Assembly (NCBI RefSeq): GCF_026965555.1
Contig: NZ_CP114040.1
Span: 3,100,001 to 3,164,000, forward strand
From: Nannocystis punicea
GTDB taxonomy: Bacteria > Myxococcota_A > Polyangia > Nannocystales > Nannocystaceae
Direction of reading: 5' to 3'
Length of the DNA stretch: 64,000 bases
Under the pieces are notes generated by a model. The model did not search any database and had not been told where the DNA came from. It was given only the letters and a program-made list of their open reading frames with translations. Both the position numbers and the translations under genes were made by a program. Of the stretch, positions 34,996 to 42,220 are shown one piece after another; within the stretch, counting starts at the first letter, position 1, and each line of letters starts with the position of its first letter.

Positions 34996-35904
34996 ATGAA
35001 CACGTTCAACCGCATGTTTTTCGCCTCGGGCCTGGTGGCCTTCGGTCTCGGCATGTCCTCCACCTCCGGGTGCGGCGGCGGCGACTACTGCTCGACGGTC
35101 TTCAACAAGGCCGTGGAGTGTGCCTCGCCCGAAGAGAAGGCGCTCGTCGAGGGCCTGAAGGACCTCGTGATGAAGGACTGCCGCGAGAAGAAGGACCGCG
35201 ACCCCGAGGAGGAGAAGGCCGATCTCGAGTGTGCCAAGAAGAGCGCCTGCGACGAGTACAAGAAGTGCCAGCAGGAGCTCAGCGACAAGAAGCAGGCCAT
35301 CCGGATCAAGAAGGAAGTCGAGGGCGCGCTCAAGACCGGCGAGAAGATGGAGGACGCCCTGTCGTCCTGTAAGTACAGCGACATCAAGGACGAAGAGGTC
35401 AAGAAGCTGTGCGCTGACCTGTTCAAGAAGTCGATCGACGCCGCGACGAAGGAGCTCGAGGGCATCCGCGACAGCGGCGGCGACGGCCTCAGCAAGTGCT
35501 TCGACCTCCAGGCGACCGCCGAGAAGGTGTCCCCCGAGGAGAAGACCAAGGCCGACGCCCTGTGCAAGGAGGTCGAGGCCGGCAAGCGCGCCAAGGAGGC
35601 CCTCGACGAGGCCAAGAAGAACCTCGACGGCGGCACCAACGAGGTGCCCTTCCAGTGCAGCATGGCGGTCGAGGACCTCGAGAAGCTGACCTCGGACTGG
35701 GCCAAGAACAAGCTGCAGGAGGTCGCCAAGGGCTGCTACGTCGACCTCGGCAAGAAGATCCTGCCGGCCCAGGTCGACAAGATGCTCATCTGCGAGTACC
35801 AGGTCGAGCAGGTCTACAAGGCCGTCAAGAAGTACAACCTCAAGGACGCCGAGCTCGACGGCTGGATCACCAAGGCCGACGCCAAGTGCGCCGGCTCCAA
35901 GTGA
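34996..35904 (+). CDS. Secreted Lys/Glu-rich helical lipoprotein with paired cysteines
   Basis: This is a 302-residue predicted lipoprotein. The signal peptide MNTFNRMFFASGLVAFGLGMS leads to lipobox S-T-S-G-C. The mature protein is highly charged (K/E/D) and almost wholly helical, with about ten cysteines spread at intervals (GCGGGDYCST, ECASPEEK, DCREKKD, ECAKKSACDEYKKCQ, SCKYSDI, KLCADL, KCFDLQ, LCKEV, QCSMAV, GCYVDL, ICEYQ, KCAG), suggesting disulfide-linked helix pairs. It resembles no family I know. A strong hairpin terminator follows at 35956. A promoter region with an inverted repeat lies upstream. Confidence 0.82.
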   Translation: MNTFNRMFFASGLVAFGLGMSSTSGCGGGDYCSTVFNKAVECASPEEKALVEGLKDLVMKDCREKKDRDPEEEKADLECAKKSACDEYKKCQQELSDKKQAIRIKKEVEGALKTGEKMEDALSSCKYSDIKDEEVKKLCADLFKKSIDAATKELEGIRDSGGDGLSKCFDLQATAEKVSPEEKTKADALCKEVEAGKRAKEALDEAKKNLDGGTNEVPFQCSMAVEDLEKLTSDWAKNKLQEVAKGCYVDLGKKILPAQVDKMLICEYQVEQVYKAVKKYNLKDAELDGWITKADAKCAGSK

Positions 35905-35955
35905 GCGGTTTCCGATCCCCCAACCACGCCTGACGGCGGCCTGACGGCCCGATAG

Positions 35956-35987
35956 CGCCCGCCTCACTCCCCCGAGTGCGGCGGGCG
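35956..35987 (+). terminator. Rho-independent-like hairpin after lipoprotein gene
   Basis: CGCCCGCC (35956-35963) pairs with GGCGGGCG (35980-35987), and inside it CACTC pairs with GAGTG around a CCCC loop. There is one mismatch (T/C). No T-tract is evident, but the stem is long and GC-rich. Confidence 0.65.
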
Positions 35988-36010
35988 TCGTCGCGAGCGG
36001 GCGCAGAAGA

Positions 36011-36118
36011 CATGTCGTAAAGGGCATGTCCGAAGAGTCAGGCGGATGCGAGGCGCGCCGACGCGGGTGGCAGGTGTGCCGGTGGGCATGTCGTGATGGT
36101 CATGTCCCGAAGGACATT
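36011..36118. repeat. Two phased palindrome arrays after terminator
   Basis: Array one: nodes 36011 (CATG), 36025 (CATG), 36039 (CAGG). Array two: nodes 36087 (CATG), 36101 (CATG), 36115 (CATT), with a CAGG at 36071 slightly out of phase. They fill the gap between the lipoprotein terminator and the converging gene at 36154. Confidence 0.85.
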
Positions 36119-36153
36119 ATTGATAGCTGCGGCGCGAGGCGGGCGCGGCGGGA

Positions 36154-37263
36154 TCAGAGCCCGAACTGCAGCATCAACGAGCCGAGCCGCTCGGGCGGGG
36201 CGCCGCGGAAGGCCGGGTAGATGTCGAACGTGCCGAGCACGTGGCACCAAAACCAGCCGAGGCGGGCGAACACGCGGACGCCGGGGCGGGCGAGCGGGGC
36301 CAGCTGCACGGGCACGCCGACGCCGATGCCGCTGTCGGGGATGATGGGGTGGGGGATCCGCGGGTAGGTCAGCTCCCACGCCGGAATCACGGCCACGCGG
36401 GCGCGGGCGTCGGTCTCGATCACCAGGCTGTGGACCAGGACCTGCGGCCACGCGAGCTCCCAGCCGAGGCGCAGGCGCGGGCGCAGGCCCTCGGGCGAGA
36501 AGCCGAGGCCGACGCCGGCGATCGGTCCCCCGGGGTCGAGGCGGAGCGGGGTCTTGAAGGCGAAGGTCGCCGGGTCGTCGTCGTCCTTGCGGAGGTCGCG
36601 GGTGATCCGGCGGCCCTTGCCGCCGCGGAACAGCCCCGGCTTGTACTCGCGCCAGGGCCGGCGAAAGTCGAGGCTGAGGCGCATGCTCTCGGGCTGCTCC
36701 TGCGGCTGGTAGACGACGGCGTAGTCGGGCAGGCTCGCCGGCGAGACGAGCGGGTGGCGGCGGCGATTGGTGGTCCTGGCGCGGTCGCAGCCGCAGATCG
36801 CCGTGCCGAGGACCAGCTCGGCGCGGATCTCGACGACGGTGCGGCTCGCCTGTCCCGCGGGCCAGGTCACGAACAGCTCGCGCTGGTCGATGCCGAACCG
36901 CGGGTCGAGGGCGGCGATCGAGCTGGCCGCGACCTCGCCGTCGAGGCGGATGACGATGTCGGCGCCGGTCGGGTAGGCGAAGGTCAGCGGGATGTCGGTG
37001 GCGACGGCGCGGGTGAGCGCGTAACGAGCGGTCCAGGTGCACGCGAGCTTGCCGCGCCTGGCGGGGCGGCAGGTCAAGCCCGCGACCTCCTCGGAGGTCG
37101 TGACCGCGGCGGCGAACGCCTCGGGCACGTACGGCGGATGGAAAGTGGGGCCGATCCGGATGCAGTCGCAGGCGCGTGCAGGCCGGGAGCCGGCCAGGGC
37201 GACGGCGGCGGCCAGGAGCGGCAGGAGCCGCAGCAGCGCGAGCGAACGGGGCCGGGAGGTCAT
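36154..37263 (-). CDS. Secreted protein, possible outer-membrane beta-barrel C-terminus
   Basis: This is a 369-residue exported protein with a signal peptide (MTSRPRSLALLRLLPLLAAAVALAGSRPARA) and cleavage before C-D-C. The N-terminal half has paired cysteines (CDCIRIG, TCRPARRGKLACTW, ICGCDRA). The C-terminal half has alternating hydrophobic strands (VLVHSLVIETDARARVAVIPAWELTY, GIGVGVPVQLAP, VRVFARLGWFWCHVLGTFDIYPAFRG) ending in Leu (MLQFGL), which may be strands of a small outer-membrane barrel. No family recognised. Convergent with the lipoprotein at 34996, with hairpin repeats between. Start ATG 37263 begins the signal peptide. Confidence 0.7.
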   Translation of the reverse strand: MTSRPRSLALLRLLPLLAAAVALAGSRPARACDCIRIGPTFHPPYVPEAFAAAVTTSEEVAGLTCRPARRGKLACTWTARYALTRAVATDIPLTFAYPTGADIVIRLDGEVAASSIAALDPRFGIDQRELFVTWPAGQASRTVVEIRAELVLGTAICGCDRARTTNRRRHPLVSPASLPDYAVVYQPQEQPESMRLSLDFRRPWREYKPGLFRGGKGRRITRDLRKDDDDPATFAFKTPLRLDPGGPIAGVGLGFSPEGLRPRLRLGWELAWPQVLVHSLVIETDARARVAVIPAWELTYPRIPHPIIPDSGIGVGVPVQLAPLARPGVRVFARLGWFWCHVLGTFDIYPAFRGAPPERLGSLMLQFGL

Positions 37264-37300
37264 GGGCTAGTGCGGGTGTCGGCGGGGGCGGTCATGGGGC

Positions 37301-37560
37301 GTGGCGAGGCTGTTGGAAGGGACATGTCCTGAGAATCATGCGGAGAATGGCAGGCCGCTCGCCAGCGGCCAGGGCGCGGCGGGGGTGCTGCTGTTCGAAG
37401 GGGCATGTCCGAGGAGTCATGCAGCGAGCAGCGGACCGCTCGCGGGCGGCCTGGCGCGGCGGGGGTGCTGCTGTTCGAAGGGGCATGTCCGAGGAGTCAT
37501 GCAGCGAGCAGCGGACCGCCCGCGGGTGGCCAGGGCGCGGCGGGACGGTGCTGCTGCTTT
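37301..37560. repeat. 80-bp tandem repeat carrying phased palindromes
   Basis: A segment of about 80 bp (starting near 37381 and 37461) is repeated nearly perfectly, with partial copies before (about 37309-37380) and after (to about 37560). Each full copy holds nodes GCTG, CATG and CATG at 14-bp steps: 37390/37404/37418 and 37470/37484/37498. The first partial copy has 37309/37323/37337/37351. It fills much of the 534-bp gap 37264-37797, which otherwise holds a short T/A-rich tract near 37559-37572 and no gene I can support. Confidence 0.85.
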
Positions 37561-37731
37561 ATTTTTAAAAACATGTCCGAGAGGGCGGGCGCGTGGGCGC
37601 GCTGCGGTCGGGCGAGTTGCGCGTTGCGCGTCGGCGGGCGGCGAGGCCGCGAACGACAGCGTGGCACATCGCCGCCGTCGCGACCACGACGCGGAGGTCG
37701 GCCGCGAGCGCCCGAGCGCGCCCGCCTGAAA

Positions 37732-37749
37732 AATGTCCGAAAGTTCATG
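37732..37749. repeat. Single phased palindrome unit
   Basis: AATG at 37732 and CATG at 37746 (core TCCGAAAGTT), 49 bp upstream of the transporter start. It lies in the probable promoter or leader region. Confidence 0.6.
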
Positions 37750-37797
37750 TGAGAAGGCCCGGCGGCGCGGGCTCGGGCGACACGCTATGCTCGCGCC

Positions 37798-39171
37798 GTG
37801 GTCCAGCACCTGCAGGTCGATCCGAGCGCGTCGCAGGTCGGCCTGCCCAGCGACGCGCCGGGTTTGCCGTGGCGCGGAGTGTTGCGCCACGTCGGCTTCC
37901 GCCGGGTGTGGCTCGGAGCCATGGGCTCGTCGATCGGCACCTGGATGGAGGGCGTCGGCGTCCAGTGGCTCATGGCCGAACAGACCTCCTCGACCATGAT
38001 GCTCGGCGCGCTCGCGGTCGCGCAGCTGGGGCCGATGCTGATCTTCGGGCTGCCGGCGGGGCTGCTGGTCGACTGGGTCGACCGGCGCAAGATGTTGCTG
38101 ATCACGCAGGTGGCGATGATGGCGATCGCCGCCCTGCTGGCGGTGGCGCACGCGTTCGGCTGGGCCACGCCGCCGGTGCTGATCGGCCTCGGGTTCGTCA
38201 ACGGGATCGCCATGGCGTTCAACACGCCGGCCTGGCAGACGCTGAGCCCGCGGCTGGTGCCGCGCGAGGAGCTGCCGCAGGCGATCGCGCTGATGGCCAT
38301 GCAGTTCAACCTCGCGCGCGTGGCCGGGCCGGCGCTCGCAGGTGTCCTGATGGCCAAGTGGGGCGCGACCCTGCTGTTCACCCTCAACGCGCTCAGCTTC
38401 GTCGGCGTGATGTGGGCGGTGCACTCGACCGCGCCGGCGCCCCCGGCCAGCACGGGCGCGCACAAACCGTGGCGCGAGGTCGGCGAGGCGCTGCGGTTCG
38501 TCCGCGAGCACGTCGGCGCGCGCCAGGTGATGCTCGGCCTGCTCCTGCTCAGCATGCTGGCGGCGCCGCTGCAGCGGATGCTGCCGCTGTTCGTGTCGGA
38601 GGTCTACCACGCCGAGGAGGCCACCTACGGCGTGATGCTGTCGGCGGTCGGCGCCGGGGCGGTGCTCGGCGGGCTGACCCTGGGCCGCTTGCCGTCGTGG
38701 TACCCGCGGCACCACATCATCCCCCTGGCGCTGCTGATGTCCGGGGCGTCGATGACGCTCTACTGCGCGCTGACCGAACCGGCGTGGGCCGCCGCCTGCC
38801 TGCTCGTGTCGGGCTTCTTCTGGATCTGGGCCTTCTCGAGCCTGATGACCTCGGTCCAGCTGCTGACCCCCGACGTGATGCGCGGGCGCGTGCTGTCGCT
38901 GTTCAACATGGCGATGTTCGGGGCGATGCCGGTCGGCAGCGTGCTCTCGGCGCTGCTCGGCGACTGGCTGGCGGTGAAGCTCGGCGGCGGGCCGGGCCTG
39001 GCGGTGCAGCTGGGGGTCGGCGTGTTCACGCTGATCCTGCTGCTCGCCGGGGCGGTGCTGCTGATCTGGCGCACCCCGGAGATCGACGATCTCAAGCCGG
39101 GCGACCGCGGCCACGCGCGTCGGCCGGGGCTGTGGGCCGGGATCACGGCGGCCGGGCACCGCCCGGGGTGA
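37798..39171 (+). CDS. MFS transporter (enterobactin-exporter-like, MFS_3 type)
   Basis: This is a 457-residue major facilitator with about 12 membrane segments. The pattern (F-R-R-V-W-L-G-A-M-G-S-S-I-G-T-W-M, then G-L-P-A-G-L-L-V-D-W-V-D-R-R-K, the loop 2-3 motif) is typical of the MFS_3/EntS group that exports siderophores or other small molecules. The last 30 residues are a charged cytoplasmic tail. It is alone; no siderophore genes are near. The start is uncertain: GTG 37798 is the first in-frame option, but the true start may be nearer the first helix (about residue 27). Substrate unknown. Confidence 0.85.
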   Translation: MVQHLQVDPSASQVGLPSDAPGLPWRGVLRHVGFRRVWLGAMGSSIGTWMEGVGVQWLMAEQTSSTMMLGALAVAQLGPMLIFGLPAGLLVDWVDRRKMLLITQVAMMAIAALLAVAHAFGWATPPVLIGLGFVNGIAMAFNTPAWQTLSPRLVPREELPQAIALMAMQFNLARVAGPALAGVLMAKWGATLLFTLNALSFVGVMWAVHSTAPAPPASTGAHKPWREVGEALRFVREHVGARQVMLGLLLLSMLAAPLQRMLPLFVSEVYHAEEATYGVMLSAVGAGAVLGGLTLGRLPSWYPRHHIIPLALLMSGASMTLYCALTEPAWAAACLLVSGFFWIWAFSSLMTSVQLLTPDVMRGRVLSLFNMAMFGAMPVGSVLSALLGDWLAVKLGGGPGLAVQLGVGVFTLILLLAGAVLLIWRTPEIDDLKPGDRGHARRPGLWAGITAAGHRPG

Positions 39172-39194
39172 GCGGCGCAGGCTGGCTCGGAGAG

Positions 39195-39281
39195 CATGTC
39201 CTGGGGGACATGTCGAGGGGCGCCCGACGAGCGCGCGGGCGAGTGAGAGCATGTCCTGGAAGACATGCTTGAACGGACATG
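39195..39281. repeat. Two phased palindrome arrays between converging genes
   Basis: Nodes 39195/39209 (both CATG) and 39250/39264/39278 (all CATG), exact 14-bp steps, with cores TCCTGGGGGA, TCCTGGAAGA and CTTGAACGGA. They lie between the MFS gene and the converging reductase gene, 3' of both. Confidence 0.88.
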
Positions 39282-39305
39282 TCCTCGGGGCCTGGCGAGC
39301 GCGGG

Positions 39306-40091
39306 CTACCAGTTGGCGGGCGCGCCGTCGCGGTAGAAGCGGTGGGGGGCGTCGCGGGGGACGTCGAGGCCGCTGAGGATGCTGGAGGCGCCGATCTCGA
39401 CGGTGCGCTCGCCGTTGGGGCCGCCCATCTCGGTGCGCACCCAGCCGGGGCACACTGCGACCACGTCGAGGCGGCGCGGGTCGTCGGCGAGGTCGCGCGC
39501 GAGCAGGTGCGCCAGGGCGGTGACGCCGATCTTCGAGGTGCCGTAGGCCGTGCCCGGCCAGCCGGCCTCGCGGTGGCGCCCGGCCTGCACGTCGGCGACG
39601 AATTGGTGCATCAGCGCCGACAGCTCGCTGCGGGTGAGCGTCTCGAGGTCGAGGCGCGCGCGCAGCTCGGCCGACAGCAGGTCGCGCTGGCCGACGCCGC
39701 TCGAGACCAGGACGAGGTGCGCCCCGGGCCGCAGCAGCGGGAGCAGGCCCTCGACCACGCGCAGGACCCCGAAGTAGTTGGTGTCGACGGTGGTGGCCGC
39801 GACGTTGCCGTCGAAGCCGTTGAGGGCCACGCCCGCGTTGGCCACCACGACGTCGAGGCCCTCCGGGTGGAGGCGCCGCACCTCGGCGACGAGCCGATCG
39901 ACGCTGGCCGGGTCGCTGACGTCGAGCTGCAGGAACTCGACCCCGAGCTCGTGGGCGGCGGCGCGGCCGCGCTCGGCGTCGCGGGCCGTCAAGATCACCC
40001 GGTAGCCCCGGTCGCGGAGCTGGCGACATACTTCGCGGCCGAGGCCACGGTTGGCCCCGGTGACGAGGGCGAGCGGCGGACGTGCGGTCAT
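39306..40091 (-). CDS. Short-chain dehydrogenase/reductase (carbonyl-reductase-like)
   Basis: This is a 261-residue classical SDR. NAD(P) binding T-G-A-N-R-G-L-G (11-18), N-A-G-V-A, catalytic Ser in V-S-S-G-V-G and the catalytic pair in Y-G-T-S-K are all present; then C-P-G-W-V-R-T-E-M-G-G. The length and the Arg after the first motif suggest NADP-dependent reduction of small carbonyls. Arrays of phased palindromes lie just 3' of it. No neighbours suggest a pathway. ATG 40091 starts the Rossmann fold at the normal position. Confidence 0.9.
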   Translation of the reverse strand: MTARPPLALVTGANRGLGREVCRQLRDRGYRVILTARDAERGRAAAHELGVEFLQLDVSDPASVDRLVAEVRRLHPEGLDVVVANAGVALNGFDGNVAATTVDTNYFGVLRVVEGLLPLLRPGAHLVLVSSGVGQRDLLSAELRARLDLETLTRSELSALMHQFVADVQAGRHREAGWPGTAYGTSKIGVTALAHLLARDLADDPRRLDVVAVCPGWVRTEMGGPNGERTVEIGASSILSGLDVPRDAPHRFYRDGAPANW

Positions 40092-40633
40092 GCGGTCAGG
40101 CTAACCCTACCCTCGGGCCGATCTGACAGGACGGCGGGCGTGGGGCGCTCGCGACCTCTCGGCGAGCCGTCCGCGCCTCAGCGGGCTCGACCGTGGAGCA
40201 GCTGTCTCGCAACGCCGACGTCACGGGGCGCGGTCATGGTCGCTTCGGCGATGAGAACCGTGACGAAGGACGCCTGGCGGCGTCCCGGGTGGGCAAGCGC
40301 GTCGTGGTCCCGCACGGCCGTCCAGGGTTTTGCTTCGCGCGAGTACCCGGAGCTCGTGCGTGAATCGCTGCTGGCGCATCCGGGCGATCCATCGGCCATC
40401 GCTGCCGCTGCATGCGGGGCCGCCGTCTCGCCACGTCTGTCCTGCGACGAGAGCGGCGACGAAGGATGGCGTCCGGGCCGCCGCGCGGGCGGGGGATCGA
40501 GGTGCGCGGCAGAGCTCGCAGCAGCAAGCAGATCCGCGCATTGCGGCGGCGCTCAAAAAAAGTTTTCGGACCGTGTCGATTCCACGGGGCCCCGTTCGAC
40601 GTGCTGGTGGAACCGGGCAAGGAGGAGAGAGAC
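40092..40633. other. 542-bp region with no supported gene
   Basis: Short open frames here on both strands are low-complexity and lack ribosome-binding sites. An A-rich tract (AAAAAAAGTTTT near 40555-40566) stands out in the GC-rich context and is probably part of the promoter of the cytochrome-like gene, 70 bp upstream of its start. I see no RNA gene. Confidence 0.4.
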
Positions 40634-41080
40634 ATGGTCATGAAGCGCATCTCTTGGGTCGCGTGTTTGTTCGTCGCCGCGTGCGAGAGCGGGCCGGACG
40701 GGCCGACCTCGTACGAGGACATGAACTTCGCGCAGCGGTACGAGTTCATGAGCGAGGTCGTGCTGCCGCAGATGCAGGAGACGTTCGTCCGGTTCGACGC
40801 GAAGTACGAGAGCATGACCTGCGCGACCTGCCACGGCGAGGGCGCGAGCGACGGCTCGTTCGCGATGCCGAGCCCGCAGCTGCCCCTGCTCCCCGCCAGC
40901 GAGGAGGCGTTCTTCGAGTACCTCGAGGAGGACCCGGAGCACCTGCGGTGGAGTAACTTCATGGCCGAGGAGGTCTGGCCGGACATGGCCGAGCTGCTCG
41001 AGGTGCCGGTGTACGATCCGAAGGCCGCCCCGACCGGGTTCTCGTGCAGCAACTGTCACATGCACGAGGGCCAGCTGTGA
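40634..41080 (+). CDS. Small cytochrome c-like lipoprotein
   Basis: This is a 148-residue predicted lipoprotein. The signal peptide (MVMKRISWVACLFVAAC) ends in lipobox V-A-A-C. The heme c motif C-A-T-C-H (about residue 61) and a second C-S-N-C-H near the C-terminus suggest two covalently bound hemes in the envelope. An N-terminal helix (YEDMNFAQRYEFMSEVVLPQMQETFVRFD) precedes the first. The start is well supported by AGGAGG eight bases before ATG 40634. It could be a soluble or lipid-anchored electron carrier. No oxidase or reductase genes are adjacent, so its partner is unknown. Confidence 0.85.
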   Translation: MVMKRISWVACLFVAACESGPDGPTSYEDMNFAQRYEFMSEVVLPQMQETFVRFDAKYESMTCATCHGEGASDGSFAMPSPQLPLLPASEEAFFEYLEEDPEHLRWSNFMAEEVWPDMAELLEVPVYDPKAAPTGFSCSNCHMHEGQL

Positions 41081-41426
41081 GGAGCGGCGGCGGCCGCGGG
41101 GGGCGAGGCGTCCGAGCGACTTCGACGCGAGGAGGAGGTGGTGCTCAGGCGGGTCGTCGGAACGCGTTCCGACGTCGGGTTGGTCCCGCGCGCGAGGCGG
41201 GCTATGACTGACGGATGCGTCGCGTCGCGGTCATTCTGCGGGTCCCGACCCAGGAGGTGCCGCCACCCGCGGGAGGGAGCGACGGGCGCGGTCGTGGGGA
41301 GCGCGGTACGGGCGACCTCGACGATCCATTCTTCGATCGCTCGGAGTCGGCGACGAATCGGCGCGCCAGGCCGTTCGAGCGGGTCGAGAGCGGGACGCGC
41401 GGCGCCTGGGCGGACGAGCGGCGAGG
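41081..41426. other. 346-bp region with no supported gene
   Basis: Nothing is visible beyond incidental open frames. No palindromes of the phased family are found in it. It should contain the promoter of the lipoprotein gene that follows. Confidence 0.35.
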
Positions 41427-42119
41427 ATGGCCGAATTGACGGTGCGCGGCCTCCCCGGGGGCGCGGTCGCGGCCGTGTGGCTGGCGCTGTCGTCTTTCGG
41501 CTGCGCGGCCGTCACGCCGGTGTATTGCGAGGACGAGCGCGGCCGGCTCGTGCACTGCGATTGTGCGCAGTCGCCCGGCGAGACCGTGGACTCGACGGGG
41601 CGGTGGACCGTGCGGGAGTACCACGTCACGGACTGGGGAGGCTTCAGGGAGAAGTCGTACACCGAGGGGCGAGACCTGAGCTACGTGATCCTCGGCCGCT
41701 GGTTCTACCTCGCGGTCGAGACGCGGCGAGCGGAGCGGCCGGCCGCGGCGCGCGTGTGGCTGCGCTGCGGCGGCGAGACGCGGCGGGCCGAGGCGGTGGT
41801 CCGCGGGACGAAGTCGTATCAAGGCAGGCTCCACGAGCAGGAGGTGCTGGTGTTGTTCCCGCGCGCGCCGGTGGAAGACGGCCGGACGCCGGTCTGTCGC
41901 CTGCACGTGGTGTTGTACGACGAGCGCGGGCGGCCGACCGCGCGCGGGAGCGAGACAGTGTACCGGGTGCCGCAGGTGTCGACGTGGGAGCCGGGCGTCG
42001 TCCGTAGATCGGCGTGGAGGGTGTGGATCTCGCGCGACCGCGAGCCGCCGGTGAAGGTGACGGCGACGCCGGCCGACCTGAACCCCCCGCGGCGCGCGTG
42101 TCCTTCGCGCGGTCGGTGA
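41427..42119 (+). CDS. Lipoprotein, unknown
   Basis: This is a 230-residue predicted lipoprotein. The N-terminus has a hydrophobic stretch (AVAAVWLALSSFGC) with lipobox S-F-G-C at about residue 26. The mature part is beta-rich with several cysteines (VYCEDERGRLVHCDCAQSPG, RCGGETR, VCRLHVVLYDERG). It may be an immunoglobulin-like fold, with V-L-Y-D-E-R-G-R-P repeated in style. No family recognised. The last ten residues are basic and low complexity, so the true stop context is odd but the frame is open throughout. Confidence 0.65.
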   Translation: MAELTVRGLPGGAVAAVWLALSSFGCAAVTPVYCEDERGRLVHCDCAQSPGETVDSTGRWTVREYHVTDWGGFREKSYTEGRDLSYVILGRWFYLAVETRRAERPAAARVWLRCGGETRRAEAVVRGTKSYQGRLHEQEVLVLFPRAPVEDGRTPVCRLHVVLYDERGRPTARGSETVYRVPQVSTWEPGVVRRSAWRVWISRDREPPVKVTATPADLNPPRRACPSRGR

Positions 42120-42176
42120 GCCGCCCGCATCGACGCGACGCGGGGCGATCCGTCGTCCTGACGGCTTTCAGGAGGA

Positions 42177-42220
42177 TATGCGAAACATGTACTTCGGGAC
42201 AGGATGTCCCAAGGGACAGC
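42177..42220. repeat. Phased palindrome cluster between converging genes
   Basis: Nodes 42186 (CATG) and 42200 (CAGG), and, in a second register, 42203 (GATG) and 42217 (CAGC), are 14 bp apart. The array abuts the stop codon of the carotenoid oxygenase gene at 42221. Confidence 0.65.

Noticed and set aside
37381..37500. Possible CRISPR or IS end in the 80-bp tandem repeats
   Set aside because: Only two full copies with no spacers, no cas genes, no terminal inverted repeats or transposase.
40092..40633. A small gene or RNA gene in the 542-bp gap
   Set aside because: No ribosome-binding site, no coding-like codon use and no tRNA or known RNA fold recognisable by eye.
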